Shown here one piece after another: positions 8,957 through 18,194 of a stretch of DNA of 64,000 bases. A program made the translations under genes and the position numbers. Positions within the stretch are counted from its first letter, which is position 1. Every line of letters starts with the position of its first letter. The stretch is from an uncultured Flavobacteriaceae bacterium (lineage in GTDB: Bacteria > Bacteroidota > Bacteroidia > Flavobacteriales > Flavobacteriaceae): contig CANLWN010000002.1 in assembly GCA_947494825.1 (NCBI GenBank), positions 434,001 to 498,000 of the forward strand, written 5' to 3'. The notes beneath the pieces are model-generated. The model was not told where the DNA came from. It was given only the letters and a program-made list of their open reading frames with translations, and made no database searches.

Positions 8957-9205
8957 TTATCTGAATTTTTGGCCCTTTATCTCCGAGTTGCGAAGATAGT
9001 TCATAAAAGCTCCTAGTTTATTTATTTCAAATTCGATTAGCTCAATGCCTTTTTTGAACGCTTCATTTGCGATCAGGTTCTTATCATAGCATCTGTACAG
9101 CTGTGATTTAAACTCGGTGCAAGATTCCTTCGAATAACTTATGAAATTATTGAATTCCTTATTTTCCCCCTCTCCCAAATCCTCAATCCTATCTACTCTC
9201 GCCAT
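8957..9205 (-). pseudogene. Four-helix-bundle (S23/IVP-like) protein with internal deletion
   Basis: 82 residues, intact frame. Residues 13-75 resemble the C-terminal half of four-helix-bundle proteins related to those encoded in 23S rRNA intervening sequences: NKEFNNFISYSKESCTEFKS and the following LYRCYDKNLI are close to the family pattern. The first ten residues (MARVDRIEDL) look like the usual N-terminus of the same family, but the roughly 45 residues that normally lie between (first two helices) are missing, as if removed by an in-frame deletion. It sits in the tpiA operon between tpiA and the DoxX gene. Whether the short product folds is unknown; it may be a decaying gene. Confidence 0.55.
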
Positions 9206-9239
9206 ATTTCAAATTAACCACAAACTCCAAACAGTATAA

Positions 9240-10355
9240 CTAATCAAGCCTTAGATCTTCCAAATCGTTATGGTGTACTTTTTCAACAATAGTGCCCCTG
9301 TTCAGGACCAGGATACCCGGGTTGGAACGGGTTATGGTCTTTAAGGTGGTCTCGTCGGTAAAATAAAAATCGAAATCCAGCTGATGTGCTGCCACGACCT
9401 GCGAAACCAATGCCCCGCCTGACGCGGACATCCCTATCACCGTATATCCTTGTTTACTGGCCGTATCTGTAACCTTTTTAATATCTCCAAAAGCATCCCC
9501 TTTGCTTTTCGCCAAATCATAGGCCACCACCATGATCAACTTTTCCTCTTGTAGAAAAGAAGCTGTTTGGTCCTCACCATTTTTTTCGATAGTAAAATCG
9601 TGTATGGGCGGTTCATATCCCTCCTGTATTTCGGTGGTCTCCACATCCAAAAATTCACCATCCACAGAAGGATATTCCCCCTGCGTAACCACAATTTTTT
9701 CGGTATCCCCCACCTTGAATCGCCATGCGTATTCATAAATTGCTTTGGGAGCATCATCTGGCACCCCCATGCCCTCTTCTATGTTCGCGCCAATCTTGTA
9801 CGGTCTAAAATCTATGGCGGGCAAATGGTTCAGCACATAATTGGCGAAAACCACGCAGCCTACCAAGGCAAGTCCGGTGATGATCCGTTTTGCCATAGGG
9901 CTAAAAACAGAAGTGATGTGTTTTTGCCCAATAAAAAGTACCAGAATCAGGAACAAGAGCACCACATCCTTGGTAAAGGATTCCCATGGGGTCAACTTAA
10001 TGGCATCCCCAAAACAGCCGCAGTCGGTCACCTTGTTGAAATAGGCCGAATAGAAGGTAAGGAAGGTAAAGAAAACAATCATCAGTAGCAGGCTCCATAC
10101 GGTAAATTTCACCCGAAACCCCACCAAGAGCATCACCCCCAAAACCACTTCCAAAATCACTACAAAAAGCGATATGGCAAGGGCATAGGGCATTAAAAAA
10201 GGCAGGTCCAGCACCCCTTGACTAAAATACTCCTCCAGCTTAAAGGAAAAACCCACAGGGTCGTTGAGCTTTATAAAGCCGCTGATAATGAACAATATAC
10301 CTACAATGATTCTTGAAAGGGTCACCAGTATCCTCATCCTATTTGTTGTTTTCAT
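9240..10355 (-). CDS. DoxX/MauE-like membrane protein with thioredoxin-fold C-terminus (BT_3928-like)
   Basis: 371 residues. Four to five membrane segments in the first 165 residues contain the DoxX motif RIIVGILFIISGFIKLNDP. After a periplasmic linker, residues 245-371 resemble a thioredoxin/redoxin fold (IMVVAYDLAKSKG, GILVLNRGTIV) without a visible CxxC pair. A conserved DCGCF motif lies in the membrane part, as in MauE-type proteins. The role is unknown; a redox link is a guess from fold. The start overlaps the end of the DUF1599 gene by 17 bp; Met7, just past that overlap, is an alternative start. Confidence 0.78.
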   Translation of the reverse strand: MKTTNRMRILVTLSRIIVGILFIISGFIKLNDPVGFSFKLEEYFSQGVLDLPFLMPYALAISLFVVILEVVLGVMLLVGFRVKFTVWSLLLMIVFFTFLTFYSAYFNKVTDCGCFGDAIKLTPWESFTKDVVLLFLILVLFIGQKHITSVFSPMAKRIITGLALVGCVVFANYVLNHLPAIDFRPYKIGANIEEGMGVPDDAPKAIYEYAWRFKVGDTEKIVVTQGEYPSVDGEFLDVETTEIQEGYEPPIHDFTIEKNGEDQTASFLQEEKLIMVVAYDLAKSKGDAFGDIKKVTDTASKQGYTVIGMSASGGALVSQVVAAHQLDFDFYFTDETTLKTITRSNPGILVLNRGTIVEKVHHNDLEDLRLD

Positions 10356-10926
10356 TCAGGTGGATCATCGCAAAGACGGAATAGTTGATCATATCCTGAT
10401 AATTGGCATCAATACCCTCACTTACCAGCGTTTTTCCCTCGTTGTCTTCAATTTGCTTTACACGTAACAGTTTCTGGATAATCAAATCGGTAAGGGAGCT
10501 CACTCGCAAATCGCGCCACGCTTCGCCATAATCATGGTTTTTATCTTCCATAAGTGCTTTGGTAGCCGCTACATATTTGTCATACAGATCTAGCGCTCCC
10601 TTCTCGGAGAGATCCGGTTGATCCGCAATACCTTTTTCCAACTGTATAAGTGCCATAATCGAATAATTGATTATGCCAATAAACTCCGAACGTTCGCCCT
10701 CATCCACTTTTCTTATGGGATTTTCCTGCAAACTCCGTATACGCTGTGCCTTGATATAAATCTGATCGGTAAGGGAAGGGAGACGTAAAATACGCCAGGC
10801 GCTGCCGTAATCTTTCATCTTCTTTAAAAATAAATCCCTGCAGCTAGTAATAACAGCATCGTACTGTTCCGAGGTCTGTTGCATGTATTGTTCGTAATTT
10901 GCGTAAATTTCGCTTAAAATTTTCAC
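10339..10926 (-). CDS. DUF1599 protein with internally duplicated domain
   Basis: 195 residues made of two similar halves. Each half has a Lys/His-D-Y-G-x-AW motif followed by R-x-x-SLTD and a Lys-rich helix: MKDYGSAWRILRLPSLTDQI in the first and NHDYGEAWRDLRVSSLTDLI in the second. Each then has a G-I-I-N-Y-S-I-M-A-L or similar helix. This matches DUF1599, a Bacteroidota family related to nucleotide-modification-associated domains; the biochemical function is not established. It is the first gene of the operon leading to tpiA and prmA and is divergent from folP. Confidence 0.8.
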   Translation of the reverse strand: MKILSEIYANYEQYMQQTSEQYDAVITSCRDLFLKKMKDYGSAWRILRLPSLTDQIYIKAQRIRSLQENPIRKVDEGERSEFIGIINYSIMALIQLEKGIADQPDLSEKGALDLYDKYVAATKALMEDKNHDYGEAWRDLRVSSLTDLIIQKLLRVKQIEDNEGKTLVSEGIDANYQDMINYSVFAMIHLNENNK

Positions 10927-11001
10927 CTGTTCAAGAATTTTTATTCTTACTTATGCGGGAGCGTTGGAAATCCTGGACAGGCCATATGCCAAACATATCC
11001 T

Positions 11002-11835
11002 ATGACCATCAATTGCAAAGGAAACCTTATTGATCTGAAGACCCCAAAGGTCATGGGTATTTTGAACCTTACCCCCGATTCTTTTTTTGATGGGGGCAAG
11101 TACAGGGATACCACCACGATCCTTGGCCAGGTGGAAAAAATGGTCCGGGAAGGTGCAGATTTTATTGATCTGGGGGCCTATAGTTCCAGACCTGGTGCGG
11201 CCCATGTTCCCGAAGAAACCGAGTTAGAGCGCATCGTTCCCGTGGTGACCCTGTTGCAAAAGGAATTCCCGGAACTTCTGCTATCCATTGATACGTTTAG
11301 AAGCAAGGTAGCAGCGGCCTGTTTGGAAAAGGGTGCGGCCCTAATCAATGATATTTCGGCCGGGAGTTTAGATACCGAAATGTTTCCGACCGTGGCAGTG
11401 TACCGGGCACCCTATATTATGATGCATATGAAGGGAACACCCCAAAACATGCAACAGCAAACGAACTATACCGACCTTTTGGTAGAGATATGTCATTACT
11501 TTTCGCAGAAAATAGCTTTGGCCACGACCGCAGGTGTCAACGACATTATCCTAGATCCTGGATTTGGGTTTGCAAAAACCCTGGATCAGAACTATGAGCT
11601 GCTGCGGAAATTAGCACTGCTCCAAACCTTTGACCTTCCCATTCTTGCTGGGCTAAGCAGAAAATCGATGATTTACAGGCTTTTGGAAACCGATCCACAA
11701 CAAGCCCTAAATGGCACAACGGCCCTGCACATGTACGCCCTACAGCAGGGTGCACATATTTTACGCGTGCATGATGTGCGGGAAGCTAAGGAATGTGTGC
11801 TGCTGGCCGAGGAATTAAAACAGGGAAATTGTTGA
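11002..11835 (+). CDS. folP: Dihydropteroate synthase
   Basis: 277 residues, standard length. All DHPS signatures are present: MGILNLTPDSFFDGG, IDLGAYSSRPGA, SIDTFRSKV, LINDISAG, ILDPGFGFAKT and LAGLSRKSM. The enzyme joins dihydropterin pyrophosphate to p-aminobenzoate in folate synthesis and is the sulfonamide target. The start is 75 bp from the divergent DUF1599 gene. The gene ends 43 bp before cdaA, with which it may be co-transcribed. Confidence 0.96.
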   Translation: MTINCKGNLIDLKTPKVMGILNLTPDSFFDGGKYRDTTTILGQVEKMVREGADFIDLGAYSSRPGAAHVPEETELERIVPVVTLLQKEFPELLLSIDTFRSKVAAACLEKGAALINDISAGSLDTEMFPTVAVYRAPYIMMHMKGTPQNMQQQTNYTDLLVEICHYFSQKIALATTAGVNDIILDPGFGFAKTLDQNYELLRKLALLQTFDLPILAGLSRKSMIYRLLETDPQQALNGTTALHMYALQQGAHILRVHDVREAKECVLLAEELKQGNC

Positions 11836-11878
11836 TTTTATTAGGGCTTATTTCCTAAATTTACAAAAACCGCTTGGC

Positions 11879-12664
11879 TTGGATTTTTTAAATTTTTTGG
11901 ACTTTAGGGTTACCGACATTATAGACATCATTATGGTTGCGGTACTCCTCTACTACATTTACAAACTTGTTCGAGGTACGGTGGCCATCAATATTTTTAT
12001 AGGAATTGTTATCGTTTGGGCCTTTTGGAAACTGACCGAATTGCTTGATATGAAAATGATCAGTAGTGTAGTGGGCGGGTTTATGCAGGTTGGTTTAATT
12101 GCCCTTATCATTGTATTTCAGCAAGAGATCCGGAAATTTCTATTGATGATCGGCTCCACCAATTTTGCCAAAAAACGCAGCTTTATCAGGCACTTCAAAT
12201 TTTTAAGACAGGAACCCCTCGTCACCGATCTGGACATAGAAGCTATTCTTGGGGCCTGTGAAAAAATGAGCGCCAGTAGGACCGGGGCCATCATAGTTTT
12301 GGAGCGGAGCAATTCGCTCGACTTTGTAAAATCGTCCGGGGATAAAATGAATATCGAGGTTACCCAACCCATTATAGAAAGTATCTTTTATAAGAACAGT
12401 CCCCTGCACGACGGGGCGGCCATCATAGAAAATAATTTTATCGTGGCCACCAGGGTCATATTACCGGTTTCCGACGAAAGGACCATTCCGCTCCGCTTTG
12501 GTCTTAGGCACAGGGCCGCTGTGGGCATTACGGAAAAGACCGATGCCCTGGCGCTAGTGGTGAGTGAGGAAACAGGGGTCATCTCCTATATTAAAAATGG
12601 GGAATTTGTGCTGTTCAAGGATCTTGCCGAATTGGGCGGCATTTTAAAAGACGATCTCATATGA
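11879..12664 (+). CDS. cdaA: Diadenylate cyclase (c-di-AMP synthase)
   Basis: 261 residues. Three membrane segments in residues 12-82 are followed by a cytoplasmic DAC domain with the DGA motif (178-180, in LHDGAAII) and the RHR motif (210-212), which bind ATP and metal. It makes the second messenger c-di-AMP, which controls osmolyte and potassium balance. The best start is TTG at 11879, since MDFLNFLDF fits the family and no ATG precedes the first membrane helix in frame. Its neighbour folP is the usual partner in flavobacteria. It ends 9 bp before the DUF3667 gene. Confidence 0.9.
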   Translation: MDFLNFLDFRVTDIIDIIMVAVLLYYIYKLVRGTVAINIFIGIVIVWAFWKLTELLDMKMISSVVGGFMQVGLIALIIVFQQEIRKFLLMIGSTNFAKKRSFIRHFKFLRQEPLVTDLDIEAILGACEKMSASRTGAIIVLERSNSLDFVKSSGDKMNIEVTQPIIESIFYKNSPLHDGAAIIENNFIVATRVILPVSDERTIPLRFGLRHRAAVGITEKTDALALVVSEETGVISYIKNGEFVLFKDLAELGGILKDDLI

Positions 12665-12673
12665 CCTCTTTGT

Positions 12674-13450
12674 ATGGCATGTAAAAACTGTAACCAACCC
12701 TTAAAAACAGACCACTCGTATTGCTCCCATTGTGGTGCCAAGGTTATTCGCAACCGCCTTAGCTTTAAGAATCTCTGGTACGATATTACCGAAAGGTACT
12801 TTAACCTGGACAATACCTTCCTTAAAACCTTTTGGCACCTCTTTACAAAGCCGGAGGTGGTGATCATGGGGTATATTGACGGTGTCAGGAAGCGGTACCT
12901 AAATCCCATAGGCTATTTTGGGATAGCGCTGACCCTATCCGGTCTTCTGGTCTTTCTGATCCGAAAGGTCTTTATGGACGACATTGGTATGGATATCTTT
13001 GATATCGGTGCCGATCAGCAAGTATTCCGGGATGTCTTTGACAGTGCCATGGATTTTCAGGCCTTCGTCTTCGTAATACTTATCCCGATGCTTGCCTTTC
13101 CCAGCTGGTTGTTGTTCAATTCCCAGCGCCACATATTTTCCGAGCATCTGGTTTCCTTTACCTATATACAGGCGCATTATACAATTGCCACCTTTCCCAT
13201 TAGCATTTTGGTGCTTTCGGTTGCTCCCAATACCTATACGAGCTATGGGGTCATCAATGTGCTGGTTATGCTGCTGTATTCGCTCTATGTATTCAAACGG
13301 ATAACCTCCTATGGCTTGGGTCAGTTTCTGTTCAGGGCCGCTGTTTTTCTATTGCTGTTCGTGGTGGAGTATTTCCTGGTATCAAACCTTATCTTTTTGG
13401 TCCTTTTGTTTACCGGCTTCGTTTCCCTTGACAGTTTTAGACCGGGATAG
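12674..13450 (+). CDS. DUF3667 zinc-ribbon membrane protein
   Basis: 258 residues. A zinc ribbon opens the protein (Cys3, Cys6, Cys17, Cys20), followed by a DITERYFNLDNTFLKTFWHL amphipathic stretch and then KRYLNPIGYF just before the first of about five membrane helices; this is the DUF3667 layout. No enzymatic motif is visible. It follows cdaA by 9 bp and is probably co-transcribed; the function is unknown. It converges on the ABC exporter gene with only 17 bp between the stops. Confidence 0.8.
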   Translation: MACKNCNQPLKTDHSYCSHCGAKVIRNRLSFKNLWYDITERYFNLDNTFLKTFWHLFTKPEVVIMGYIDGVRKRYLNPIGYFGIALTLSGLLVFLIRKVFMDDIGMDIFDIGADQQVFRDVFDSAMDFQAFVFVILIPMLAFPSWLLFNSQRHIFSEHLVSFTYIQAHYTIATFPISILVLSVAPNTYTSYGVINVLVMLLYSLYVFKRITSYGLGQFLFRAAVFLLLFVVEYFLVSNLIFLVLLFTGFVSLDSFRPG

Positions 13451-13467
13451 CCTTTTACATGGAGTTC

Positions 13468-15234
13468 TTAGGCTACCTCTTCTGCCAAGAACTGTGCCTC
13501 GTACAACTTGCTGTAGTAGCCACCCTTTTTCAATAATTCTTTATGGGTGCCGGTTTCCACGATCTGTCCGGCATCCATGACCAGGATCTTGTCTGCTTTC
13601 TTAATGGTCGCCAAACGGTGGGCTATGACAATGGAGGTTCTGCCCTCGGTAATTTTCTCCGTGGCCTTCTGGATCAGCTGTTCGGAATAGGTATCTACCG
13701 ACGAGGTGGCTTCATCGAGCACCAAAATACTGGGGTTGCTCACATAAGCCCTTAGAAAGGCGATCAGTTGTCTTTGTCCGCTGGAAAGCATGGTTCCCCG
13801 TTCCTTTACGTTATACTGATATCCTTGAGGAAGGCTTGCGATAAATTCGTGCACCCCGATCTGTCTCGCGGCCTGTTCAATATCCTCCAGGGTAACGGAG
13901 TTATCCTTAAGGGATATGTTATTGGCTATGGTATCGGCAAATAAAAAGACATCTTGCAGGACCACGGCAATCTTTGATCGCAAAGCGGATAGTCTGTAGT
14001 CCCTAACGTCCACCCCATCTACCAAAATCTGGCCCGAGTTGATTTCGTAGAATCGGTTCAAAAGATTGATGATCGTAGATTTCCCGGCACCTGTGGCGCC
14101 TACAATGGCCACGGTCTCGCCTACCTTCACATCAAAGGAAATGCCATGAAGTACCTCTTCATCCTCCAAATACCCAAAACGTACTTCGGAAAACTTGATG
14201 TTCCCCAAAATTTCATCTTTTACAACGGTGCCCATATCCTCAATATGGCTATCGGTATCCAAAATCCTAAAGACCCTGTTGGCCGCAACCATGCCCATTT
14301 GTAGGGTATTGAACTTGTCCGCAATCTGACGTAAAGGTCTAAAGAGAATCTCTATGCACAGAATAAATGCGAAAATAGTGCCTTTTAGGTTCTCACCGAG
14401 ATCGGCAACATTTTGGAGTCCCCCGTACCAAACCACCAAACCTACGGCAATGGAGGTAACGATCTCGGCTATGGGAAAGAAAATAGAATTGTACCATACC
14501 GTTTTTAACCAAGCTCTTTTATGCTTTTCGTTGATTTTACGAAAATTGTCACTTTCAATGCTCTCCCGGGTAAACAGCTGTACGATCTTCATGCCGGTAA
14601 TGCGTTCCTGTACAAAGGAATTGAGATTGGAGACCTGAGCCCTTACTTCGATAAAAGCTACTTTCATGGCTTGTTGAAACAAGCGGGTAGCATATAGGAT
14701 AATGGGCAATACCCCAAAAACGATCAATGCCAACTTCCAATTCATATAGAGCATCAGGGCCGCTGCCGCCACCATTTTTAGCAAGTCGGCCACGATGACA
14801 AAAAATCCTTGGCTAAATATCTCGCCGATACGTTGCATATCCGACACGGCCCGGGTCACCAGGACACCAATAGAGGAATTGTCAAAATATTTCATTCGAA
14901 ATCCGATCATACGTCTAAAAAGATCGATGCGGATGTCCTTGATCACAGACTCGCCCAGCCAATTGGCGTAGTAGTTGAAGAAAAGCTGGCTGATGACCTG
15001 GCCCAACAACACCCCAAGCATCAATAAAATGAGGAACAACAACTGCTCCGCATTGTTATGTCCAATGGCATCGTCAATGATATCCTTAAGAATAAAGGGG
15101 GTGGCCGCGGCAAAGGCAGAAAGCAGTATGGCAGACAAAACCACTCCATAAAAGGTGCCCCTATAGGGCTTGGTGTGGGCTATCAACCGCTTGAACAGCC
15201 TAAAATCAAAAGCTTTTCCCGTTTCTTTATCCAT
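13468..15234 (-). CDS. MsbA-like ABC exporter, fused permease and ATPase
   Basis: 588 residues. Six membrane helices (about 25-300) precede a nucleotide-binding domain with Walker A GATGAGKST (379-387), Q-loop LQDVF, signature LSSGQ (483-487), Walker B ILVLDE (503-508) and the switch His in VIAHRLAT. The second signature residue is Ser in place of the usual Gly, a tolerated variant. Half-size exporters of this type dimerise and move lipids or hydrophobic compounds; the substrate here is unknown. The start overlaps the truA stop by 8 bp, so translation is probably coupled. Confidence 0.9.
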   Translation of the reverse strand: MDKETGKAFDFRLFKRLIAHTKPYRGTFYGVVLSAILLSAFAAATPFILKDIIDDAIGHNNAEQLLFLILLMLGVLLGQVISQLFFNYYANWLGESVIKDIRIDLFRRMIGFRMKYFDNSSIGVLVTRAVSDMQRIGEIFSQGFFVIVADLLKMVAAAALMLYMNWKLALIVFGVLPIILYATRLFQQAMKVAFIEVRAQVSNLNSFVQERITGMKIVQLFTRESIESDNFRKINEKHKRAWLKTVWYNSIFFPIAEIVTSIAVGLVVWYGGLQNVADLGENLKGTIFAFILCIEILFRPLRQIADKFNTLQMGMVAANRVFRILDTDSHIEDMGTVVKDEILGNIKFSEVRFGYLEDEEVLHGISFDVKVGETVAIVGATGAGKSTIINLLNRFYEINSGQILVDGVDVRDYRLSALRSKIAVVLQDVFLFADTIANNISLKDNSVTLEDIEQAARQIGVHEFIASLPQGYQYNVKERGTMLSSGQRQLIAFLRAYVSNPSILVLDEATSSVDTYSEQLIQKATEKITEGRTSIVIAHRLATIKKADKILVMDAGQIVETGTHKELLKKGGYYSKLYEAQFLAEEVA

Positions 15235-15973
15235 TTTGTTCTATGATGTTATCAGGATATACAACCTGGGTTAAATATAAGCCTTTTGCAGGTACTGAAA
15301 CCCCGGCACGACTCCTGTCCTTACTTTCAATTATGGCCCGCATTTCTTCAAGGCCCGATTTTCCCAAACCCACATCGAGCAGGGTGCCCACAACGGCCCT
15401 TACCATATTCCTCAAAAAGCGATCTGCCGTGATGGTAAAGACCATTTTGTGGTTTCTTTTTTCCCATCCCGCGTTTTTAATCTTGCAGAGATAGGTCTTT
15501 ACATCGGTATTGGATTTTGAAAAACATTCAAAATCCTCATAATCCAATAAAACAGCGGCAGCCTTATTCATTTCCCCCACATTTAGGGGGTGCTTTATAT
15601 AATGCGCGGCCTCTTTGTAAAAGGGATCCTTTTTGGATATGACCCAATATTCATAGGTACGTTCCAATGCATCAAAACGCGCATGCGCATGGTCTGGCGT
15701 TCTATAGATCTCCTGTACCGCAATGTCCTCCGGCAAAAAGGCGTTGAGACGGAAGACCAGATCTTCTGGCAGTTCCCCAAAATCGAAATGTGCAAACATT
15801 TGTTTGGCATGCACCCCTGCATCGGTCCTTCCGGCGCCCACGAGAGCAATAGATTGCCTCAACAGCTTGGAAAGTGCCCCTTCCATCACTTCTTGCACCG
15901 TAAGGGCGTTGGGTTGATTCTGCCATCCGTGATACGATTTTCCAAAGTAAGAAAAAGCGATAAAATATCTCAA
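15227..15973 (-). CDS. truA: tRNA pseudouridine synthase A
   Basis: 248 residues, full length. Catalytic Asp51 lies in GAGRTDAGVHAKQ, the TruA hallmark, with YHGWQNQP near the start and the RFLRNMVRAVVGTLLDVG strand of the C-terminal lobe. It converts U38-U40 of tRNA anticodon stems to pseudouridine. It is upstream of, and overlaps, the ABC exporter gene, and is divergent from the phosphoesterase gene. Confidence 0.96.
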   Translation of the reverse strand: MRYFIAFSYFGKSYHGWQNQPNALTVQEVMEGALSKLLRQSIALVGAGRTDAGVHAKQMFAHFDFGELPEDLVFRLNAFLPEDIAVQEIYRTPDHAHARFDALERTYEYWVISKKDPFYKEAAHYIKHPLNVGEMNKAAAVLLDYEDFECFSKSNTDVKTYLCKIKNAGWEKRNHKMVFTITADRFLRNMVRAVVGTLLDVGLGKSGLEEMRAIIESKDRSRAGVSVPAKGLYLTQVVYPDNIIEQNG

Positions 15974-16064
15974 ATGAATAGGCTATTTTTGGAGTGACTA
16001 AAGATACCGCGATCCTGGGAAAGAGCGATGGATTGCCCTTATATTTAAGCATATTTTAAGTTTT

Positions 16065-16559
16065 ATGACCCGTATTCTACTGCTTTCGGACACTCACGGC
16101 CACATGGACGACCAGATCCTAAAATATGTACGACAAGCCGACGAGGTTTGGCATGCGGGCGATATTGGGCAATTGAGCGTTACCGATACCTTGGGTTCGC
16201 TTAAACCCTTGAGAGGGGTCTATGGGAACATAGATGACCATATTATTCAGAAGGAATTTCCCTTGGACAATCGCTTTTTCTGTGAAGGTGTAGACGTTTG
16301 GATGACCCATATAGGGGGATATCCCAACAAGTACAATGTACGGGTGCGCGACCGTATCCGAAAAAATCCGCCGAAACTATTTATTTGTGGACATTCCCAT
16401 ATTCTAAAGGTGATGTGGGACAAAAAATTGGGGCTACTTCATATGAATCCCGGAGCCTGTGGAAAACATGGTTTTCACCAAATGCGCACCATGTTGCAGT
16501 TCCGGATCGATGGGGAGGACATTAAGGATCTGGAGATTATTGAGCTTGGGAAGCGTTAG
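16065..16559 (+). CDS. YfcE/MJ0936-type metallophosphoesterase
   Basis: 164 residues. The two-metal calcineurin-like site is complete: LLSDTHGH, HAGDIGQ, VYGNIDDH, CGHSHI and NPGACG. Proteins of this small family hydrolyse phosphodiesters in vitro; the physiological substrate is not known. Encoded alone, divergent from truA across 91 bp. Confidence 0.9.
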   Translation: MTRILLLSDTHGHMDDQILKYVRQADEVWHAGDIGQLSVTDTLGSLKPLRGVYGNIDDHIIQKEFPLDNRFFCEGVDVWMTHIGGYPNKYNVRVRDRIRKNPPKLFICGHSHILKVMWDKKLGLLHMNPGACGKHGFHQMRTMLQFRIDGEDIKDLEIIELGKR

Positions 16560-16650
16560 GTCTGGTCGGAAAATACCCTGTTTTTATTGTGACGATGTTA
16601 AGAAAGCCTTTGCATTCCGTCTAAAATTCTAAACAAAAGCCATCATCTTT

Positions 16651-17517
16651 ATGAAAACACAACACCTAATCACAACATTGGTATGGGGTTCCCTACTGTT
16701 GACAGCGGCCTGTAAAGAAGGCCCTAAAAGGGAAAATGCCCAACAAGAAACCCACAAAGCAGCGGTCCAGGCACCGGTCTATAACACGGATGAACCCCAA
16801 AGCATTTTAGCATCCATAGAATTCGCGCACGGCGGTTGGAACGATTTATGGGGGAAGAAAGATGTGGAGTATACCTATGATTATCGTTATCCTTCCAACG
16901 GCAAGGCCGATGTTTCCACAGAACGATATATGTTTGATTCCGAGACGTCCTACGGTAGTTACGAAAAGCATGAGATCAATGTAATGCCGGAAACCACGGG
17001 CCAGGTAAGCCAATTCTTCAACGGGGCGGAGACCCTAGTGATGCACGATGGGCAAAAAGTAGAAGACCCGCAAGCCGCGGGTACCGGGGATTTTCTCAGA
17101 AGGGCAAATTATTTTTGGTTTGTGATGCCCTACAAACTGAACGATAAGGGCACCCTTGCTTCTTACCAGGGGCAGGAGGTGTACGACGGAAAAAGTTACG
17201 ACAAGCTCGAAGTGACCTATGATCCGGAAATTACCGGCAAGGAACAGAACGACACCTATATCCTGTATGTAAATCCGGAGACCAAACTTATTGACCGGTT
17301 TTATTTTTCACTGCCCTTTTTGGGCGTTAACGATCCGGTAATCATTGCGAATTACGAATACGAGGAGGTAGACGGACAAATGATTGCCACAAAACGCAGT
17401 TATTTTATGCCCAACGATAAAGGAGAATATGGGGAGGACCCCAGTATTGTGCAGACGCTTTCCAATATCAAATTCAATAACGGGTTCACCAAGGAGACCA
17501 TCTTGGAACATCCTTGA
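16651..17517 (+). CDS. DUF6503-like lipoprotein
   Basis: 288 residues with a lipoprotein signal ending at Cys21 (LTAAC). The body is beta-rich with FAHGGWNDLWGKKDVEY early on and repeated Y/D-rich strands ending in NYEYEEVDGQMIATKRSY, suggesting an envelope beta-sheet protein similar to the DUF6503 group of Bacteroidota. The family name is from recall and less certain than the lipoprotein call. No enzymatic motif is visible. It stands alone and ends at a strong terminator. Confidence 0.6.
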   Translation: MKTQHLITTLVWGSLLLTAACKEGPKRENAQQETHKAAVQAPVYNTDEPQSILASIEFAHGGWNDLWGKKDVEYTYDYRYPSNGKADVSTERYMFDSETSYGSYEKHEINVMPETTGQVSQFFNGAETLVMHDGQKVEDPQAAGTGDFLRRANYFWFVMPYKLNDKGTLASYQGQEVYDGKSYDKLEVTYDPEITGKEQNDTYILYVNPETKLIDRFYFSLPFLGVNDPVIIANYEYEEVDGQMIATKRSYFMPNDKGEYGEDPSIVQTLSNIKFNNGFTKETILEHP

Positions 17518-17536
17518 CCCAGAAACATCTATGCAA

Positions 17537-17566
17537 AAAAACCCAGGGAACAACCCCTGGGTTTTA
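17537..17566. terminator. Bidirectional terminator between the DUF6503-like and DUF4293 genes
   Basis: An 11-bp perfect stem (AAAACCCAGGG at 17538-17548 against CCCTGGGTTTT at 17555-17565) with a 6-nt loop lies between convergent genes; A and T runs on either side let it act in both directions. Confidence 0.8.
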
Positions 17567-17593
17567 CGCACTAATACTACTAAGATGTTAGGT

Positions 17594-18004
17594 TTAACGT
17601 AAGCGATCAACAGATTTTACAAGATCTTCATCCTTCTTTATGGCCCTGTTGGCCAGGACCAAAAAAACGATAGAAAATACAGGAATCAGCATCCCAATAC
17701 CCTTCTCAGAAATGGCGATTTCTCCGGATAAGTTTAGCGATCGGTAAACGAAAAATCCTAGTAAAAAAAGATTCAATATCATATTCAATCTGTTCATTAC
17801 AAATTGATTTTTTCTATTTCCATACTTAATTATTGCCCATAACGCCAAGGCAGCTGAAATGTAGAACACCAAGGAAATCCACAGTTCGTTCCCGGCAAAA
17901 ACCTGCCCCCCTTTATCATCGACCCAAAGATGTACAAAAAAAGGTAAGGCACCGCCCAACAGGACGACTATCACCATATAAAGAGTCTGAATTCTTTGAA
18001 TCAT
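17594..18004 (-). CDS. DUF4293 membrane protein
   Basis: 136 residues with four membrane helices. The start MIQRIQTLYM and the end ANRAIKKDEDLVKSVDRLR are the conserved boundaries of DUF4293, a Bacteroidota family that is commonly found next to rho, as it is here (divergent, 190 bp apart). The function is unknown. Confidence 0.85.
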   Translation of the reverse strand: MIQRIQTLYMVIVVLLGGALPFFVHLWVDDKGGQVFAGNELWISLVFYISAALALWAIIKYGNRKNQFVMNRLNMILNLFLLGFFVYRSLNLSGEIAISEKGIGMLIPVFSIVFLVLANRAIKKDEDLVKSVDRLR

Positions 18005-18194
18005 TGCTTTTTATAACAATAGAAGGGCAAAATTAGCGTCTTTTTCAAAAATATCCCTTAAATATTGAAAATAATTTGTAATATTGTTTCGTTATTAGTT
18101 ATAGCACTTACCAAAGGGACATCTTTCCCCAGTAATACCCAAATAACGATACACTTCATATTTTTTAAGACAAGTATAACTTATTCAACAATTA

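Noticed and set aside
8957-9205. Full four-helix-bundle gene or rRNA intervening sequence
   Set aside because: Half of the fold is missing and there is no rRNA in the window.
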